Source: Clarkia xantiana subsp. parviflora
Lineage: Eukaryota; Streptophyta; Magnoliopsida; Myrtales; Onagraceae
NCBI GenBank assembly: GCA_036873135.1
Contig: JAPTYO010000002.1
Span: forward strand, 33,285,452-33,349,451
DNA: 64,000 bases
Direction: 5' to 3'
Part shown: positions 12,039 to 24,448 of the stretch, one piece after another
Position numbering within the stretch: the stretch's first letter is position 1
How the letters are laid out: the number at the start of each line of letters is the position of its first letter
The notes under the pieces: generated by a model
What the model was told of the DNA's origin: nothing
The model's input: only the letters and a program-made list of their open reading frames with translations
Databases searched by the model: none
Translations under genes and position numbers: made by a program

Positions 12039-12763
12039 CAAACTTGAATCCTCGATTCTCAGTTGAGGGTTTGGACCAACATTTTGGTCAAATCCTCGAC
12101 TCTCACTCGAGGATATGCTTATTTTTGGAATTTTCAACTTTAGCTGCTTAATTTTGTATTTTAATACTAATATATGCTTAAATTGGTAAATTTCTCAAAA
12201 TGTACCATATATCATAATAACCACCGATAAAGTCGCGAACTTCAATCAAGCTAGAACCAAAATTTTAGAAGAACAAACAATTTAATCTCAATATAGCGAA
12301 AGATCAGGCGGTGTCGATCATGTACGGCAACACAGACCAATGCAATGCTCAAAGAGAGCGGAATAGATGAGAAGAGAAAGAAGGTGTGCAGAAGATCGAA
12401 GGGGATAGGGATGACACCTGTGATCGGTCGAAGGAGCGGGGATGGACGGATCTTCGAGCAGCGGGATTTAGCAGAAGAGAAATTGACGGGAACTTCGAGT
12501 CGGTAAACTCTTCGATTGATGGACTGTACTCTTCGTTTTCTCCACAGATTGCTTCTTCCGAGAAAGCATAAACAGCAAAGGGGACCCTAAGGAATTGAAT
12601 GGATTCAATGAGAGATAAGAAGAAATTGAATGAAGTTTTAGGGTGAGTTAACTCAACATTGAAGAGACAATTGACCCGAGACGGAAATTGAATTGAGATT
12701 TTTTGAATCTCGTGAGACTTCCGTTGGCCGAGGAGAAGTGTGGTGCCGACGTTAATTTCACTT

Positions 12764-14070
12764 ATATTATATAACTTAATGAATATACCTTAAATCACTT
12801 TTATACATTAATTCACTTGTATACCTCAAGTCACTAATATAGTCAAAATCAATTACTATACCTTAATTCACTAATATACCTTAATTCACTAGTAAAGTCT
12901 AAATACATTAATATAACTTTACTCAGTACCATACATTAATTTCATTTATATACCTTAATACATGACTATACCTTAAATCACTTATATGCCTTAATTCACT
13001 TGTATACCTTAAGTCACTAATTTAGTCCAAATCAATTACTATACCTTAATTCACTATCATACATTAATTCACTAGTAAAGTCTAAATCCATTAACATAAC
13101 TTAACTCAATATCATACCTTAATTTCACTTATATACCTTAATACATGACTATACATTAAATCACTTCTACACCTTACTTCACTTGTATACCTTAGTTCAC
13201 TAATATACCTTAATTCACTAGTAAAGTCTAAATCCATTAATATAGTTGTACTCAATACCATACATTAATTTCACTTATGTACCTTAATACATGACTTTAC
13301 CTTAAATCACTTATATACCATAATTCACTTGTATACCTTAAGTCACTAATATACTTCAAATCAATTACTATACCTTAATTCACTAATATACATTAATTCA
13401 CTAGTAAAGTCTAAATCCATTAATATAACTTTACTCAATACCATACATTAATTTCACTTATATACCTTAATACATGACTATACCTTAAATCACTTTTATA
13501 CCTTAATTCACTTGTATACCTTATTCACAAATAAAGTCCAGATCAAGTACTATACCTTAATTCACTATTATACATTAAATCATTAGTAAATTCTAAATCC
13601 ATTAATATAACTTAACTCAATATCATACCTTAGTTTCACTTATATACCTTAATACATAACTATATCTTAAATCACCTCTATAATTCACTTGTATACATTA
13701 ATTCACTAATACAGTCTAATCAATTAAAATACCTTAATTCAAAAATATACCTTAATTCACTAGTAAAGTCTAAACCCATTAATATAACTTAACTCAATAA
13801 CATACATTAATTTCGATTCTATTCATTAATTATGTCTTAAATCACTTCTATACCCTAATTCACTTGTATACCTTAATTCACTATTATACATTAAATCACC
13901 AGTAAAGTCTAAATTCATTAATATAACTTAACTCAATATCATACCTTAATTTCACTTATCTACCTTAATACATGACTATACCTTAATTCACTTTTATACA
14001 TTAATTCACTAATACAGTCTAATCAATTACAATAACTTAATTCACAAATATACATTAATTCTTATTTATA
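12764..14070. repeat. Satellite-like tandem array with higher-order period near 182 bp
   Basis: The array consists of roughly 20-bp units of the form TATACCTTAATTCACT with variants. A marker unit (AGTAAA followed by CTAAA) recurs at 12891, 13074, 13220, 13403, 13585, 13762 and 13901, so a larger unit of about 177-183 bp is itself repeated, with two shorter copies (146 and 139 bp) that seem to lack two subunits. A few more subunits appear at about 14505-14585. No ORF. Confidence 0.85.
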
Positions 14071-15081
14071 TACTTTTAAAATCATATTAATTAATAATAA
14101 TGAAATAATGTTCGTATTATTCGGTTTTGGATTTTTTTTTATAATTAACAAAAAATATATTAAGTTTATAAAATAGTTGTCCATATACATTTTATTTTAA
14201 TTAAGTGTATTAATATATTTATTTCGGTATTTTTTTACCTAGATTATTGATGTAAATTTATTTCAAAATACCACAAATTAAATATATTATATATATTTTT
14301 CTTAAAGTTTTTAACGACAATAATATTTTCTCTTATATTTTCTATTGATTTATTTGGGGTAGATTATATTTTATATTATTATAAATATATATACACACGT
14401 ATGTGTAGGATTCAAGTTAATTCACAAGAAAAGTGTAGGATCATTAACATGATATAACTCAATGACTTATTGTAGACTCATTTGTGTATACATCCGATTG
14501 ACGTCTATACCTTAAATCACTTTTATACCTTAAATCACCCTTATACCTTAAATCACCTTTATACCTTAAATCACTTGCTATACTCTAATCGTGTTTAGTT
14601 AAGTTAATTAGGTAGTATAGTAGCATTCAATTGCTTTACCACATTTCATTAATACCGTCTAATTGAATCTTATATCATTGATTAAATTATCGATACCCTA
14701 AATCACAAGTATAGTCTATGACAAACTTGTATACCTTAAAACTATTAGTGTCATGTAGCTTAGTGGAAAGTCGTCTGTGTGTATTTACTCCACACGAAGT
14801 CACAAGTTCAATTCTCAGGACAGATTTTCATTTTTTAAATGAAATTATAATTTCCTCCCCGTGGCAAATTCGATGAGGGCACGTAGAAAATGCACGGATT
14901 ATACAAACCCGTGGATAATGTGTGTATGAGGCCGTTATAATTTGTTACAGGGCCATTCCCGTGTCAGAGTCCTCTTTAAATTGATGTCCGTGGCAAATTT
15001 GAAGTAACTGCTGTCTCTATTTGCATCGGCATAACACCTTGTGGCAAAGTTCGTTTTAATTGAGGGGGTATTCTAGTAGTG

Positions 15082-16020
15082 ATGTGCAATCCACATGCAG
15101 CCAACTTAATATAGTATTTGCAAATGAGACATGTAATAAGTAATGGCATAGTACAAAACAATATAATATGCATTTACATTTTATAAATAAATATATAAAA
15201 GTTCAAAGAATATAATATGCATTTGCATTTTATTAATTAATTAATATATAAAAGTTCAAATATTTCATAATATTTGATTCTTCAGAGGTATATAATTGAA
15301 AGTAATTAACGGTTAAGAAACCAACGGCTAATTGGTTAATAATTATTTTATTCCATTCTATAAAATATTAAACAGTACCTAAGTACATAGAAAGCTACAT
15401 GTGTATGCTATATTCTTCTCAAAGTCCAAATATTTCATAATATTTGGTTCTTCACAGGTTTCTACCATTAAAAGTAACTAACAATCATGAAACTAACTGC
15501 TAATCGGTCAATTATTATTTTATTCAATTATTCAAAATGTTAAACAATACTTAAGTACATAGAAATCTACATATGTATGCTCTATTCTTCTCATAGTCAT
15601 GTAAAAAATGCATAATCACTTGTATAATCACTTGTGCAACATGACATAACCGGGTCCGCCCAAATTTCCGAAATTTATATCAACATCAATCTGATTATTC
15701 AACTAATAAATTTTTCACATCAGCAATTAAAATGCACCAAATGAGGAAAAAAAACGAACATGAGCAGCATCCAAATAGTTTCTGAATCCATGAACATAAG
15801 ATAAAATTAATATTTGTGAAACCGCACCAGTTTTCACAAAAATTGTATCTCCTCACAAACAGATTAGCCAATAACTGTTATAACTTACAAGATCTTAAAC
15901 AAGAGGCAAGTCTCCAAATTGTATTGGTGATACTCCTTTCATAAGTCGTCAAGCATGATGACAACACTAACTACTTCCTATCTGTAATATGATACTATCT
16001 CAGTGCTTTATATTGCCTCA
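15082..16020. repeat. AT-rich spacer with a 170-bp tandem duplication
   Basis: A unit starting AAAGTTCAAATATTTCATAA at 15251 is repeated from 15421 (AAAGTCCAAATATTTCATAA) to about 15598, with clear divergence. Just upstream a shorter block with ATAATATGCATTT is also duplicated. No gene is visible in this spacer. Confidence 0.6.
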
Positions 16021-16023
16021 AAA

Positions 16024-16870
16024 GATCAACTAACTGACTTGCTGACAAAGGCTCTATAAGATAGCATCATAATGATCTTCTTCGACACTATGACTTCCTT
16101 GACATCTTCAAAGATCAACACAAACAAGAAGAGAAAAAAAGGTCTTGGGAAATGGAGTTTTTAGTCAAAATGCCCTTATTTTAAAGCCAAACTAAAAATG
16201 CCCAAATTAGTTTTATAAACACTCGATTTTAAACCGGACACAACAATTTCAAAACTGCGATATGTGGCGCATCAAGAAGTTTCGAAGAACACTCATGCGC
16301 ATATTAGGATAGTTAATGAATATATTTGTAAAATACACTGAATATATTTTTCATAATATTTTCAGAATGTTTATAAATAGTTATTACGTAATAATTAGGC
16401 ATTTATCTGGAAGATAATTATTTTCAGACATTATCTCCTATTATTCAGGAATATATCCGTAAGGTATTTATCTAGAATTATCTCATAATATTTATGAATT
16501 TATCTGTAAGTTATTATCTCCTATCATTATCTGTCAGTATTTAGGAGATTTTATCAGTAATCTAGGGTTAATTCTACTATAAATAGAGATCTTGTTGATC
16601 ATTGTAGAGGGCGAAAAATACATTGGAGAAACACATAAAATAATTGGAAAATCGCTCCAGTTTCACCTAAAAAACATCATACTTTGGCTTGTGCATCTTA
16701 ACTTTCATGTTTTTTGTTTACTGATTAACCTTTCAATTTTTTATCATTATTATGATCATTATTCTTATGTTGTATATTTGTCTTTTCGTATCCTAAAAGA
16801 AAGTTGCCTCTTTAACGAGTGAATAAATCAACAGTTCCTTGGCCAAAAAAAATAAAATAAATAAATAAAT
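16024..16870 (+). mobile_element. Decayed copia RNase H tail and LTR-like sequence
   Basis: At 16024-16060 the plus strand reads DQLTDLLTKAL, the typical end of a copia RNase H domain, followed by a stop and further degenerate codons. Downstream, 16300-16830 looks like LTR sequence: runs of TTATCTCC/ATTATCT, then CTATAAATAGAGATC at about 16577 like a promoter, then a leader. I could not fix LTR ends or a target duplication. Confidence 0.35.
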
Positions 16871-17318
16871 AAATCAACAGTTCACCGACCATTGTTGATC
16901 CATCCATCCCTCTATCATTGTACTACGGAGACCGTTCGCCTCCACTTTGTCCAGTCACCCACAAAGCATCCAATGTCCTCTTTCAGCCACTGAAACTCAC
17001 TCATGTCTGATTACAGCTATCTTGGCCACGACCCAGCTACGATGTCGTCTCGCGTCGCCCCGAGCCGTTAGCCTCCACCCTGTTCATTCCACCTTTCTCG
17101 TTCATCCCTGATCAAGCCCGACGACCTCCAAGGCATTCACGACGCTCCAGCAATCGACTTCACTCCCTCCAAGCGACCCTCGTGCACCAGACCATCATTT
17201 ACAGTCGACAACCAGCGCTCCGTCCTCCCTGGCCACTCGACATGAGCTCACTGCTATATGTAACTGCCCCTGCTACCGACGTCATTTCTTTACTTTAGGT
17301 AAACCAGTTCCTTCTTAA
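16871..17318. other. Spacer without recognisable gene
   Basis: A moderately GC-rich stretch (16900-17270) with no long ORF and no motif I recognise. Confidence 0.3.
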
Positions 17319-18002
17319 GGGTTAATAAGAAGAGGTCTGAAGTTTGCCCTATGTTAACGGGAAAGGTCTGAAGTTTCAAATGTTGATTTGAGAGGTCTGA
17401 AGTTTCAACTTTGTTGATTTGAGGTTTTTCGTCCATTTTTAGGGTTAAATTTAACATAATTGTGTGAAATGACATTCTTGCCCTTTTAATATTTTGTTTT
17501 ATTTAATATCTTATTTGAGTAAATGTGAAATGACAAAATTACCCCTAAAGTCAAATTACTCCGGCCACCACTACCTCAGCTTCGGCGTCCACCACCGAAC
17601 TCCGGCGACCACCACCGACCACGAACACGGCTCCGATCGGAGCCGTGTTGGTGGTCGGTGGTGATCGCCGGAGTTCCGTGGTGGTCGTCGGAGCCGAGGT
17701 GGTGGTGGCCGGAGTCGGGTGGCGGTGGCCGGAGCCGTGGTGGCTTTAAGGGCATTTTCGTCTTTTCCTTCAAGCATGTGAGGGGCACACTTTGATAGAA
17801 GGGCATTTTTGGAATTTAGTTTTATTTCTGGTCACATGCCAAGCACGTGACCAATTTCCGTTACAATTAACGGTAAAAACAGACGGAGACCGTTGTTATC
17901 AACAAAGTTGAAACTTCAGACCTCTTAAATCAACATTTGAAACTTCAGACCTCTCCCGTTAACATGGGGCAAACTTCAGACCTCTTCTAGGTTATTAACC
18001 CT
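17319..18002. mobile_element. Foldback/MITE-like element, 684 bp, with inverted-repeat core
   Basis: The left end (AGGGTTAATAAGAAGAGGTC) and right end (GACCTCTTCTAGGTTATTAACCCT) form imperfect terminal inverted repeats extending about 110 bp inward; each arm holds three copies of the motif GGTCTGAAGTTT. The centre, about 17560-17735, is GC-rich and is itself a large imperfect palindrome around GGCTCCGATCGGAGCC (17630-17645). No coding capacity is evident. The terminal motifs are shared with the element at 4005-4545. Confidence 0.75.
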
Positions 18003-18662
18003 ATTATTATACTAGGAATTTTCCCCACGAACCGCGCGGAGTTGAATATTTTGTATAAATATTATTTTGAGATTATGTGTGAATTTATAAAGTATTTGTA
18101 AATTTAGTATTATTACAAAGAAGACAATATGGAAATTATTTTAAGATATATATATATATGTATATATGACATAAATAGTAAAAGTACTACAATGGTGAAC
18201 TTAGTTGCTGTAGCAACTAAATTATTAAAATAATAAAAGACCATAAGATGGTCACATTGATCATGAATTTGAAAGAATAGACTACTTCTACCATGACGAT
18301 GCATTTTTGTATAGAGTGTCATAATTGTCAAAGTTTATAAACCTACAATAATTTATTATTATCTTTTGGCCAACTACAATAACTAATTAGGAAAAGTAAA
18401 ATAAACCTACATGAATATATAATATTTAAATTAAATACTAATATGAGATTTGCTCATTTTTTATAGTTGAGGTTTTCATGTTCGGACCGACCATTCTCAA
18501 GCAATGGAGATTTTATCTTTTATAAAGAGAAATCTTGAAGCGTCATGTGATGAATATGATTCATCATATACCCACTACAAAATTATATATATCTTTAAAC
18601 CAATATAAAATGTGAGAGTTGTCCTCACCCCAAAAGGTACCTCTTGAACATTTTTTTTTATT

Positions 18663-18675
<13 letters not shown>

Positions 18676-18745
<70 letters not shown>
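18676..18745. repeat. (AT)n(GT)n microsatellite
   Basis: About 30 AT dinucleotides run to 18736, followed by GTGTGTGTG. Confidence 0.9.
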
Positions 18746-18746
<1 letters not shown>

Positions 18747-18849
18747 TATATTTAGTTCCCCTATTTTTATAAAATGGCAATTTAGTCTTTTTATCTTTGA
18801 GACCCATCTATTTATTACTAAAAAATCATTTAATTATATTTTTTTATTT

Positions 18850-19745
18850 TTAGTTTTTAGGTCGCTTAATTGGTAGATCATTGTAGTTATTATTAATTTC
18901 TCAATCAAATATATATCAATTAGAGTCAACATGCATTTAATAGGTGCAAATGTCAGGTAGATACATTTTTCCATTCACTATACCACTGATTTGAGGATGT
19001 TCCGCTTGTTAACATTTTTGTATCAAATAAATTAGTCACTTGCTAACTCAAATAACATATCAAATATGGATTAAACGTGGTTCTTGAAGTTTGACTTTAC
19101 ATATAACATGTACTCTATGTTTAATACTTATTGACTCGAACTATCGATTTAGTTATTGCGTTTGTAAATTCAATCATATTAGGTATCTCCTAAATGGTAG
19201 TTGAACAAATAGTTAAGTTGAATTCAAGTATAAACTTTAGACATTAGTGTTTTAAAAAATTGATGATTTAGTCCCTATAATATTTGAGTATTACTAAAAA
19301 TTTCATTAGATAAATTGCATTAGCTTTTTTGTTAAGGTCGCTTAACTGACATGTTACATAATTATCATTAACTTATTAATACAATATACCTATAAATTTG
19401 AGCCACCCATAAAGTATGATATGTACTTAACTCGTGCAAACTTCGAGTACATGTTGAGAGTTTTTTGTATCACATAGATTAGTCACTTGTCAAATCATAT
19501 CAATTGCCAAAATATGGGTCAACCACGGTTCTTGAATTTTGACCTTTTACGGATAACCTGGTACTCATCGTCCAACATTTAGGTTCTTGAATGATTAATT
19601 TAGTTCTTCCGTCTGTCAATTAAATCAAATTGTGTACAACCTAATTAGTAGTTAAATAAGTAACTGACATAAAGTCAAGTATAAACTTTAGATTTTAATG
19701 AATTGAAATTTCCTTTAGCATTAAATCAATTTTTGTTGGTATTAT
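18850..19745. repeat. Diverged tandem duplication, period about 478 bp
   Basis: The block starting TTAGGTCGCTTAATTGG near 18856 recurs as TTAAGGTCGCTTAACTGAC near 19332. Later anchors repeat in the same order (ATTAGTCACTTG, ACGTGGTTCTTGAA, AAGTATAAACTTTAGA). No ORF spans it. Confidence 0.65.
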
Positions 19746-20157
19746 GGTATAAAATTGCATGAAAAGTGTATAGTTACGTTTGTATATGTCAAATTTCTCC
19801 ACCGAATACTCTAAGTGGTTAATTGCGGGCTTACATTCGTCACTCCTCAAGTTGATAAATTAGATACAATTTTGTCGTTAATAACTCACGTCATGCTCAA
19901 TCCAACTCATCCCTATTAGTTATAACAGTAATTTAGTATCGTAATTTAAAACAATAGTTAATTTTTGACTTAATTATCTTCTTATATTTTTCCCGTTTTG
20001 AATTACTGTGTCGGTCTTTTCGATCACTTCATTTCTCACAACCCCTAAATTTGGCCATGTATTAACTACATATTATCATATTAGAAAACTGAAGATAAAT
20101 CATGTATTTTGAAACTTAGACGATTTATGCGCGTGCAACGCACGCGTTAATAACTAG

Positions 20158-20965
20158 TATATATATAATAAAACATTTTCTTATTACTGAATGAAAATGA
20201 ATAGTTCTTTTACACTCGAATCGATATTAACCATATACATTAAATGTCGTTCATACATATGTATAAACCTTACAGTGACTACTCGACAGATGGCAGTGAA
20301 TCCTCATTCCCGTTTGAGAAAAACACTACACAATCGATCTATATTCTTAATCACATTCATTTCCAATAAATATTTCACAAACCGCAAAATATCTTCCAAT
20401 CACAACAATTTCACAAATCAACATAATTATAAGTCTAAAAAAGATAATGTATTGATCTGTAAAAGTAAATGCCTAAATAAATGACAACAAAATAAAAATG
20501 ATAATTTTGTTGAAATTAGGGATATAATTACGGATCAAAACACTGTACATGTATTGTAAACTATTTACGCAGCAGAATAATGAGCACATACCAGTTTTGC
20601 TCTCTCAATAGCAATTACTTTATTTAATAATCCAAATTATAAACAACCAAAATTATCAATTCAAATGTAAATGAAAGATAAAATGTCATAAAAAAGGTCC
20701 TGATCATAGAGCAGCAGCAAATAGAGAAATTGATAGTCTGGAATCTTCAAGCCATGTCGAACACCACACCTGAAAAAAAAATCCACAAGTGAATCATATC
20801 AGATGATTTGTGTTTGTATTAAACGTTTTACCGCTTTATGTACATGGAAAACGAGGCGTACTAAGTCGCGCTTCAGCAACGGTGTTTTGACCCACCAGAT
20901 TTTCGTTTGAGCCTTTTGTTGCTTGATTCATTCAGCAGCTTGTGCATATGAGCGAAGTCGTCCTT
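20158..20965. other. AT-rich spacer without recognisable gene
   Basis: Open frames here have no recognisable domain. The last part, before 20966, is probably the downstream end of the copia family B interior. Confidence 0.35.
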
Positions 20966-21487
20966 TTACTCATGGGATTCATCTGCAACAGATGATTTTT
21001 CATCGTTGTTACCTTCGAACAGACCCAAGATCTTCTTTATTGATTTGATTAGACATGTGAGTCCATCGTTATCGGAAAACCACGATAGAAGGAACCTTTT
21101 CATTATAGGATAAATCCTTTCCCACGCACCCCTTTCATTATCAGGGTCATGATCGGTTCGTATACCGGCATTCGTGCATAGAATACCATCATACTCAACC
21201 ATGAGGTTTCTTGCTTCTGTAGCCTTTCCTTCGCCTAAACGAAGGTGTAGGGCACACCAAAGATGTAATGCACTGACACTCATGAACTGCTCCTCATTTT
21301 CAGCTTTCAAGGTTGAGAAGATCAACCTTCTTACTTTATGATCCTTGAGTGACCCTTCATAGTTAAAGGAGAATGGACTACCATATTCATCTATAAGGGT
21401 CCTCTCCGCTTTTGGATTTATGCATTCCTCGACATCCGCAGCAGATAAGAGTTTCCACACATAATTCTCCCATTCATCATATTTCAT
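20966..21487 (-). CDS. Uncharacterised 173-residue protein, possibly copia Gag-like
   Basis: Open reading frame that can be extended a few codons upstream (PRNLDG before the Met). It begins with LDGMKYDEWE, resembling the L(D/N)G.NY..W start of copia Gag, but I see no zinc knuckle. A decayed, partly overlapping copy lies at 42165-42600 in the same position relative to a copia primer site, so it belongs to the element interior (family B) and not to a host gene. It remains fully open while its neighbours are decayed. The Gag assignment is inference from position and the short N-terminal match. Confidence 0.4.
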   Translation of the reverse strand: MKYDEWENYVWKLLSAADVEECINPKAERTLIDEYGSPFSFNYEGSLKDHKVRRLIFSTLKAENEEQFMSVSALHLWCALHLRLGEGKATEARNLMVEYDGILCTNAGIRTDHDPDNERGAWERIYPIMKRFLLSWFSDNDGLTCLIKSIKKILGLFEGNNDEKSSVADESHE

Positions 21488-22793
21488 ACCATCAAGATTG
21501 CGAGGAATATATTATCGCACTCTATCATTCATCTAGAACTAACACATCGAAAAAACCATGTGACAATCAGGGAGGCAATTTAAAACATTTTGAAAAGAAT
21601 TGATTGCATCAGATATCTATGACATAGGAGGCGACAAACAGTGATTCATCAGTCATCTAACGAACCCGACCACCAGTAAACCAATGGAAGAAGGCCGTGT
21701 AAAGAGTTCACACTGTCGACGTCTCCTTTCTAATAAATCAGTCTCTTTGAAAACGGTTTAATCGCTACTTTAACCGAAACGAGGAGTTTTTACATACACC
21801 CGGTCTTGGCTTTCCCAAGGCCCTTTTAAAATTTTCGAGGATTTCTCATTCAAGCATACATAATTCCACTACACAAGTAAATTATCGCATGCGATCAAAT
21901 CCTGAAACTATCATGCATACACATCATGCGTAATCACTCCACATCATTCATACATATTTGACAACTTAATATCATTTTAGAATATTTGGGGATGAATTGA
22001 AATTCATATTATAAAATTCATGCGAACTTCTAGACATGGATCCTAATCAAGATCACTCAACACAGCATGTCTATCCTAGTATGCAACTCATTAATTGAAA
22101 AACAGGGCTCCGCCCCTAACATGTAATATCCAGCTAGATTGACTTAGTCAAGACACAATTCTAACATGCATTGATATAAATATATATCAAATAATTGCAA
22201 TTCAGCCAACAAAATGATTCAGTCCCATAATCATGCATTTTATAAGATCCATCCCCAAAAACGTAACTAGGCTGCATATTTGATTAAAACGTTAAAATAT
22301 CAAACCAATTCGCGCTGTGTAGGTAATTTTAAAGTTAAAAAATATTTGGATTTAAAATTTGACCGACATAATTTTCAGTTGACCCGAACCCGGTCCGGTT
22401 CATACAACCCAGTCCGACCGGTCCGGTCTGACTGACCCAGTCCGACCGATCTGAATAGTCTGGTCCGGTTTAGGTGATCCAGTGCAGCTTTATCGAACCG
22501 GGTTGGGTAGAAACCGACCCATTTGCCCACCTGGTCCGACCCGACCCGATCTGGGTTGGACCGATTGAGAAAACCTGAGTAGGTCGACCCGTTTGTGCAA
22601 TTGGATCTGGCTAAGTAGGGTTTTAAAATCCATTAAAAACTTAACTTAGCCGTCAATTAACAGTAATTATAATAGTTATAATTTCCAAATATATTGCACA
22701 ATATATGTATATATATATATATCAGTACCAATATATTCCTAAAAACATGGAAATAATATATTGGCAATTAATGTCAAGATTTTACGTTGACTA
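21488..22793 (-). mobile_element. 5' internal region of copia family B, truncated at 22793
   Basis: This stretch matches 42600-43806 over most of its length, including the CCGGTCC-rich segment (22380-22560 against 43200-43430) and the last bases TTTACGTTGACTA against TTTACATTGACTA. In the second copy the sequence continues for about 400 bp to a primer site and LTR; here it stops exactly at the LTR of the copia element starting at 22794. Confidence 0.65.
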
Positions 22794-23394
22794 TGTTAGA
22801 TTACGGGGAGTAATCACTACGAAAACTATAACCATGGTACATGCAAGTAATCGAAATTACGCAGCGGAAGATTCGCACATACCTCTACAGTTGTTTGTAG
22901 TCCCAAGATCTTTGCATGAGGGAGTTCACGATCCTCCGGTCGGCACCCGTAGGGGTTCTTGTGAAGGAAGCCCTACGTGGTATATTCTTCACAGCAAAGC
23001 CTCTGATCGATTCTTGGCGAGGGACAGATCTTCGGAGTGTTTGCTCGAAGGCAAATTGGCACACCCTTGGTGGATATATGGTTCGGCCGAATATGGTGTC
23101 TCTAGGGGAAAGGTTTTCTCTCAAAACATCACTTAAAGGGAATTGTGATTAACCCTAACAAAACTCATAACTCCCCATATATATAAGAGGAGTAAAGTGG
23201 ACAAAAGTCCACTTTACCCCAACCCATAATTCGGCCGGCCATGCATAGTATAGGGAGGCCCAATTTTGGGCCTCTCATGTCATTTGAGATTTGGGTTTGG
23301 CCCAATGTCCTAAAGTGACACGTACCCAATTAACTTAGGTAACATATACATATAATGGGCTTCCATTTACAGCGCCCAACACCATATGCTTACA
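22794..23394 (-). repeat. 3' LTR of copia family A (601 bp)
   Basis: On the plus strand it reads TGTTAGATTAC...ATGCTTACA, matching the right LTR from end to end with scattered substitutions. Small ORFs inside it are chance. Confidence 0.85.
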
Positions 23395-24448
23395 GCTCCA
23401 ACTCGCCGGAATGGGAGGGTGCCTGTTAATGTATTGTCGTCCAAATCTGCATCAACATTTCACTCCTTCCATCTAGTCATTTGCTTCCGAATAGTTCATA
23501 CGAGGTTTTCCGTGCGACCGGCGGACACGACGGACATCGTGCTATTCATCTGTTAGGAGTGTCGTAGCGCCTGCGGAACGTTGATTCCATTTTCTCCAAT
23601 CAACCTGTTATAAACAACTTTTATTTAGTGTCGTGTTGTATCCTAGGTCAACTGATAATTCTCCATTTGCCTATTTTCCTCATATAACACTTCTCCAAGG
23701 CATCCGTACAAGTATTCACAACCTTCAACTAATATCCGGTTGGTGACCACCTAATGAATACAAGAGTCGGTGAATTACATGTGAACTTGACCATTCCCAT
23801 AGCTCATATCCTTAGTCAAACCCAACCGGTTTCCAAAGACGTGGTCACTGGACCTTTTTGTTCAGCACTACGCTCGTACGCCGGGAAGCGAACATTAAGC
23901 CTGACCTTAGATATGAGTTATGAGTATGTGAGGATACTTTGGGTGCCTCTCCATAAGGCTCCCGGGATCAATACACACTCGAGGTGAAGAAGTTTGCGCC
24001 CGCCAGAATCACGAGGAATCTTTCCTAGCACAACCGAGTTGTGACCCCGTGGTGTAGTATGAAGCACGCGTCGATAGCATACCTGAACGTTTAAGTTCAA
24101 AGGAATGGGATATGTCAAATCCTGCTATCGCAGATTTTCATCTGGCCCAGCGAAGATCATGTCGAGTTACTTCGACACTAGATGATCGTTCTGCTTAATC
24201 AGGTTTATCCCCTGATTCTTAGCCACCATTGCTTAGTAGAGGCCTCCCTTCACAGCAAGACGACCGTACCAGTGTTGATGAGGTAAGGCCCACATTCGAC
24301 ATAGTTTTGGCAGAGGACTGCGTCCTCCTACGACTTAGTTTATAGACAGAAAATTTGATGTAATCAAAACATTATGACGTCAATTGATCATAAACTCAGT
24401 TGCAATTCTTCCGCTTACAAGATGTAACTTTCTAATATCAAAATGTTA
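23395..24448 (-). other. Long 3' untranslated region of copia family A
   Basis: About 1 kb between the RNase H stop and the 3' LTR with no plausible coding sequence, homologous to 778-1871 on the opposite strand. The length is unusual for a copia element. Next to the LTR the minus strand is only moderately purine-rich (GAGTTGGAGC). Confidence 0.6.

Larger units (their letters stand above)
7739..15081. mobile_element. CACTA-superfamily DNA transposon, 7.3 kb, apparently non-autonomous
   Basis: The left end reads CACTACTAGAATACCCCCTC and the right end is its inverse (GAGGGGGTATTCTAGTAGTG), with further imperfect inverted match inward. ATG flanks both ends (7736-7738 and 15082-15084), the 3-bp target duplication typical of CACTA elements. 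Short motifs such as GTGGCAAA and its inverse recur near both ends, as subterminal transposase sites do in this superfamily. No TNPD-type transposase reading frame is visible. The interior carries decayed host-gene-like pieces (near 8590, 10340 and 11650), a 32-T run and a long tandem array (12764-14070). Confidence 0.85.
18012..20157. mobile_element. Segment bounded by two outward-facing Helitron-like 3' ends
   Basis: At the right, a GC hairpin (GCGTGC AAC GCACGC, about 20131-20145) lies a few bases before CTAG at 20154-20157 followed by T, the 3' end pattern of plant Helitrons. At the left the mirror pattern appears on the other strand: CTAG at 18012-18015 preceded by A, then a GC-rich imperfect hairpin at 18023-18040. 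One element or two adjacent ones cannot be decided; no Rep/helicase coding sequence is visible. The interior is AT-rich with a TA microsatellite and a duplicated block. Confidence 0.4.

Noticed and set aside
11924..12151. 75-codon ORF with Phe run
   Set aside because: The Phe run is the 32-T homopolymer; no other support.
12764..14070. Array considered as CRISPR-like
   Set aside because: Units are contiguous with no unique spacers, and the context is a plant CACTA transposon.
18619..18876. 85-codon ORF
   Set aside because: Mostly a translated (TA)n microsatellite.
22885..23124. Small ORFs within copia LTRs (also near 26598-26861)
   Set aside because: They lie inside non-coding LTR sequence, overlap on both strands and are not kept between the paired LTRs.
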